Origin: Trichomonas vaginalis G3
Lineage: Eukaryota > Parabasalia > Trichomonadida > Trichomonadidae
Assembly (NCBI RefSeq): GCF_026262505.1
Contig: NC_067206.1
Span: forward strand, 16,512,641-16,576,640
Reading direction: 5' to 3'
DNA: 64,000 nt
Shown here: piece after piece, positions 61,461 to 64,000 of the stretch
How the letters are laid out: the number at the start of each line of letters is the position of its first letter
How positions within the stretch are numbered: the first letter of the stretch is position 1
Position numbers and translations under genes: made by a program
Notes under the pieces: generated by a model
What the model was told of the DNA's origin: nothing
What the model saw: the letters and a program-made list of their open reading frames with translations, nothing else
Database searches by the model: none

Positions 61461-61992
61461 TTATTTCATTGTCTGAACGAGCCATTTAAGTCCGTCGTCA
61501 AGACCGTCTCCCTTAATGGCTGAGCAACCTTGAATTTGCCACTGACGGTCGCGGATGTTGTGAAGTTCAAGAGAAATTGTGATCTGATCTGGTGGAAGGC
61601 TGATGCAAGATCTTGCTTGTTTGCAAAAGATAAGAACTGGAACACCTTTAAGGTTCTCGTTTGAAAGAAGTGATGTAAGCTCTGTGCCTGTCTCCTCAAG
61701 ACGAGCTTCGTCGCAGGAGTCAACAACCCAGACAAGAGCATCACTGTTCTCGTAGTAGTTATCCCAGTACTGACGGATGGCTTTCTGACCACCAATGTCC
61801 CAAACATTGAATTTGAAGCCTTCGATTGAATCGTTTTGACGTTGAAACCGCGTGTTGTGATGTTGACGTTGGATCTTCGTTGCAAAGATTGCGGAGGATG
61901 GTTGTCTTGCCTGCATTGTCAAGACCAAGAAGAAGAATACGGCTCTCGTTTGCAGAGCGGCGCATCTGCTGAAGAAGGCGAAGAAGACCCAT
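61461..61992 (-). pseudogene. ARL3: ARL3-like small GTPase, frame-disrupted
   Basis: ARL3 directs lipidated cargo to cilia and flagella. From the ATG at 61992 the product starts MGLLRLLQQM and has the G1 motif GLDNAGKTT. In another frame come NVKTIQS (switch I side) and then FKFNVWDIGGQKAIRQYWDNYYENSDALVWVVDS (switch II). NKQDLASAF (G4) lies in a different frame, and the gene ends CSAIKGDGLDDGLKWLV (G5), to the stop at 61461. All parts are in the right order and highly conserved, but at least four frame changes separate them. Strong conservation argues for a live gene with sequence errors; a recent pseudogene is the alternative. Confidence 0.8.
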
Positions 61993-62400
61993 TCTGTTGA
62001 AAAATAAATAACGCACAAACAGACCTTTTCAATTGTAATGAAGATAGAGAAGAGATTTTACTTACTGATTTGCTGATTTACAAATTGCTATACCACTTTA
62101 AAGAATTTTTCTCTAAAGAACATTCATCAATTGCTTTTTCTAAAATCGACGATTCTTCTTTCTTTATCTTTGACTTATGAAAGATTCTTCATCAAAACAA
62201 AATAGACAATAGAATCTATCACATCATGAACAAACACAATAAAACAATATTCTTTCATTTCCTTAAATATGCATATAAATTTGTGCAATATATGACCAAA
62301 GCATACAAAATTCTTATATATCACTAAATGCAACTAATTTTTGTTTTTTTCCAGCTCTCATAGTAGTAGATGAGTGCGGGTTGTGTGACTTTTTTTGTTA
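61993..62400. other. Upstream region of the ARL3-like gene and element edge
   Basis: On the minus strand a GTAAGT...CAG pair lies just before the ATG, but it does not fit the strict trichomonad intron pattern. TTCATTAC is a possible initiator. The next Polinton begins somewhere right of about 62.35 kb; its end could not be defined. Confidence 0.4.
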
Positions 62401-62513
62401 CATCTATATATAGACGATGCATTAAAATATATTTATTTATAAATCATTAAAAAATTAACACTAATTTTAAAATAATTTATTTTTTTATCTTTTATAAAAG
62501 AAACTATATATAG

Positions 62514-63101
62514 ATGATGTCAGATATTCCGCGATTAATTAAACATTGTTTAAATCCTGAATGGGTTAAACTTCAATTTAAAAATGAAGATTGTGAATTA
62601 TTAAATGAATATGAAAGCCAAAATAAGCTAATGAGGTATAAATATAATGATAAAGAATATTTAATTTCATGGAATCAATGGAGTCATAATCAAAGACCTC
62701 ATAAACGGGAAGAAGAAATTGAAAATAATGAAATGGAAATCATTGATGACATTAAAGAGGATGGAATTCCTAAATTTTGTAGAAAAACCTTTAGAACTAA
62801 GTTAGGAGCATATAAACGTAGAGTATTAAATCCTGAATATCTTAAACATCAATTTAAAAAGGAAGACTGCGAATTATTAAACGCTAATGAATATGAAAAT
62901 GCTAAATCAAAACTGAGATATAAATATATTGGAAGTGATGAAAGGTGTAAAGATAAAGATAAAGTTTATACAGTTTCATATAATAACTGGCACACGTTAG
63001 GGATAAGAAAACATTTAGGAGATTATGGGAAATGTTCTGAATTCTTCAAATCTAGTATGTATGAGAGAGTAAAAGAAATCAGATATAATTATCATTCATG
63101 A
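62514..63101 (+). CDS. Two-repeat protein of an unnamed phage/virus-type module (195 aa)
   Basis: The protein is a tandem duplication: LNPEWVKLQFKNEDCELLN (about 13-31) with YNDKEYLISWNQW, and again LNPEYLKHQFKKEDCELLN (about 111-129) with KVYTVSYNNW, each ending in a basic G/H-R-P/K stretch. The pattern resembles short repeat modules common in phage and giant-virus DNA-binding or endonuclease-associated proteins (y.n...l.Y.c..gh.y.vsw..w..G). Start at 62514; a second ATG is at 62517. Upstream is TTTATTTTTTTATC, as in other Polinton genes. The exact function is unknown. Confidence 0.6.
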   Translation: MMSDIPRLIKHCLNPEWVKLQFKNEDCELLNEYESQNKLMRYKYNDKEYLISWNQWSHNQRPHKREEEIENNEMEIIDDIKEDGIPKFCRKTFRTKLGAYKRRVLNPEYLKHQFKKEDCELLNANEYENAKSKLRYKYIGSDERCKDKDKVYTVSYNNWHTLGIRKHLGDYGKCSEFFKSSMYERVKEIRYNYHS

Positions 63102-63207
63102 ATGAAAGATTCACTACCATAATGAAATAAAAAAAAATAAAAAAAATAAACTTTAAAAATTCATGTCTTACATTTTTGAATAATTTATTTTTTTAATTCG
63201 TAAGAAA

Positions 63208-63885
63208 ATGAGTGTCAAGACTAACGACGTTAAAAAATTAGGATTCACAAACGAGGAAATAAAGGATATATTAGAGGAGGCGAGTTATGAAGTTAATAAA
63301 TATTATTTAAGAAATTGTCAAAAATTCGCGGAGTTATTAAATGATTTAGATTATGATGGAAAAATGAATAAAGATGATGTTATAAATTTCTTATATCCCA
63401 CATCTGAAGAAGAAAAACCTAAAGAACCTGATGTTTTCCCTGAATATTATGAAGAACGGATTAAAGATGATGAATATGATGAAATTGAAAGACTGGAAAA
63501 AATAAGAGATGAAATAGATGAAAAAATTAAGGAATTAAGAGAAGTTGAAAAATATAATGAGAATGAAGTAGAGGGTTTAATGAATATCCCAGCTTCAGAA
63601 TCAGAAGTTCAAAAATCTCATGAAGAAAGATATAAAAATTACTTTTTGGAATCTACTAAAAATTTATTAGATGGTGAAATAGATGAAACACTTTCAGAAG
63701 AAGGCACAAAATTTATTCATAAACATAAGTTACAATTTATTGACGATGGAGATTATCCATGTATATTACTTTCACCTCCTCTTGATTCTGAAAAATTCAA
63801 AAAAGCACTGAAAAATGTAACATATGCAACAAATACGATTAAGAAAGAAGACCATGATATTTACACAAAATTATTATTTAAATAA
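63208..63885 (+). CDS. Polymerase-region N-terminal protein candidate (225 aa)
   Basis: The start (VKKLGFTNEEIKDILEEASYEVNKYYL) is similar to that of the 488-residue protein at 10824-12290 (LSKLEHSEIKQLLTEANIEVAKHY), and both are followed by a short region ending in NFLYP or EFIKP. The middle is a long acidic coiled coil. It probably marks the start of the replication region of the next Polinton. Beyond 63885 protein-like sequence continues to the window edge. Confidence 0.6.
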   Translation: MSVKTNDVKKLGFTNEEIKDILEEASYEVNKYYLRNCQKFAELLNDLDYDGKMNKDDVINFLYPTSEEEKPKEPDVFPEYYEERIKDDEYDEIERLEKIRDEIDEKIKELREVEKYNENEVEGLMNIPASESEVQKSHEERYKNYFLESTKNLLDGEIDETLSEEGTKFIHKHKLQFIDDGDYPCILLSPPLDSEKFKKALKNVTYATNTIKKEDHDIYTKLLFK

Positions 63886-64000
63886 ATGTACAGGTGTTGA
63901 TAAAGTTTTTGATTTGTTAGATAAAATATCAAAAGAAACAATTGGTACATATAAAATTTTATGCGATTGTGGTTTCATTATTGAAGATACTAATAATGTT

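Larger units (their letters stand above)
62400..64000 (+). mobile_element. Edge of a further Polinton
   Basis: The gene at 63208 resembles the start of the polymerase-region protein of the intact Polinton, and both genes here carry the lineage's T-rich promoter directly before their ATG. The element continues beyond the window, so its condition cannot be judged. Confidence 0.6.

Noticed and set aside
61993-62075. GTAAGT...CAG pair upstream of the ARL3-like ATG, a possible 5' intron
   Set aside because: Trichomonad introns have strict ends and a fused branch/3' signal, which is absent here; no splice evidence.
1361-63208. Bacterial-style ribosome binding sites and operons
   Set aside because: No consistent purine-rich signal stands before starts; the genes fit a eukaryotic host and virus-like elements.

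Overview
The window looks like nuclear DNA of a trichomonad (parabasalid) protist, probably of the Tritrichomonas type. It is very AT-rich. Its host-type genes are intronless as far as seen: a two-repeat Myb protein with an initiator-like TCATTAT just upstream of its ATG, an ARL3-like small GTPase, a mucin-like surface protein, a membrane protein with a sorting tail, and a xanthine-dehydrogenase-like gene. Most of the window is mobile DNA dominated by Polintons (Mavericks), as is typical of trichomonads. The species is inferred, not proven.

Layout. 1-2.9 kb: Myb gene and a 0.9-kb mariner-type MITE. 2.87-27.66 kb: a hAT transposon with an 8-bp target duplication, whose transposase gene is split by a 21.6-kb Polinton (3750-25396) with 704-bp, nearly identical terminal inverted repeats and a 5-bp duplication. 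28.27-34.21 kb: a DNA transposon with about 280-bp inverted repeats and one large DDE-like gene of uncertain family. 35.79-44.65 kb: a decayed virus-like element with hairpin-bearing ends and remnants of a DNA adenine methyltransferase. 46-53.6 kb: a decayed, rearranged Polinton of the same family as the first, abutting and truncating a xanthine-dehydrogenase-like gene (to 55.17 kb). 55.2-62.3 kb: host DNA with a small MITE, two surface-protein genes, an acidic-protein remnant and an ARL3-like gene broken by frame changes. 62.4-64 kb: the edge of another Polinton.

The Polinton at 3.75-25.4 kb carries a protein-primed DNA polymerase in two neighbouring reading frames, a retroviral-type integrase, a packaging ATPase, a likely double-jelly-roll major capsid protein, three related beta-rich virion-protein candidates, a KilA-N regulator and a 980-residue phage-type fibre protein with HxH/KADK modules and a tail-collar end. 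No maturation protease was recognised. Genes are tightly packed, with divergent starts 15-20 bases apart and a recurring A/T-rich promoter motif close to the ATG.

The least explained signals are: (1) a repeated regulatory or replication-like block, built of GGTGAAAAAA iterons and the palindrome GGTGAGATCTCACC, in six copies in two elements and just inside both Polinton ends; (2) small GC-rich double hairpins with AAA/TA and GAA loops scattered through AT-rich DNA, some lying inside genes; (3) a tRNA-like sequence next to a 12-bp hairpin, conserved in both Polintons; (4) the phage-like fibre. Several host genes show many frame changes, so either decay or poor assembly polishing must be considered.
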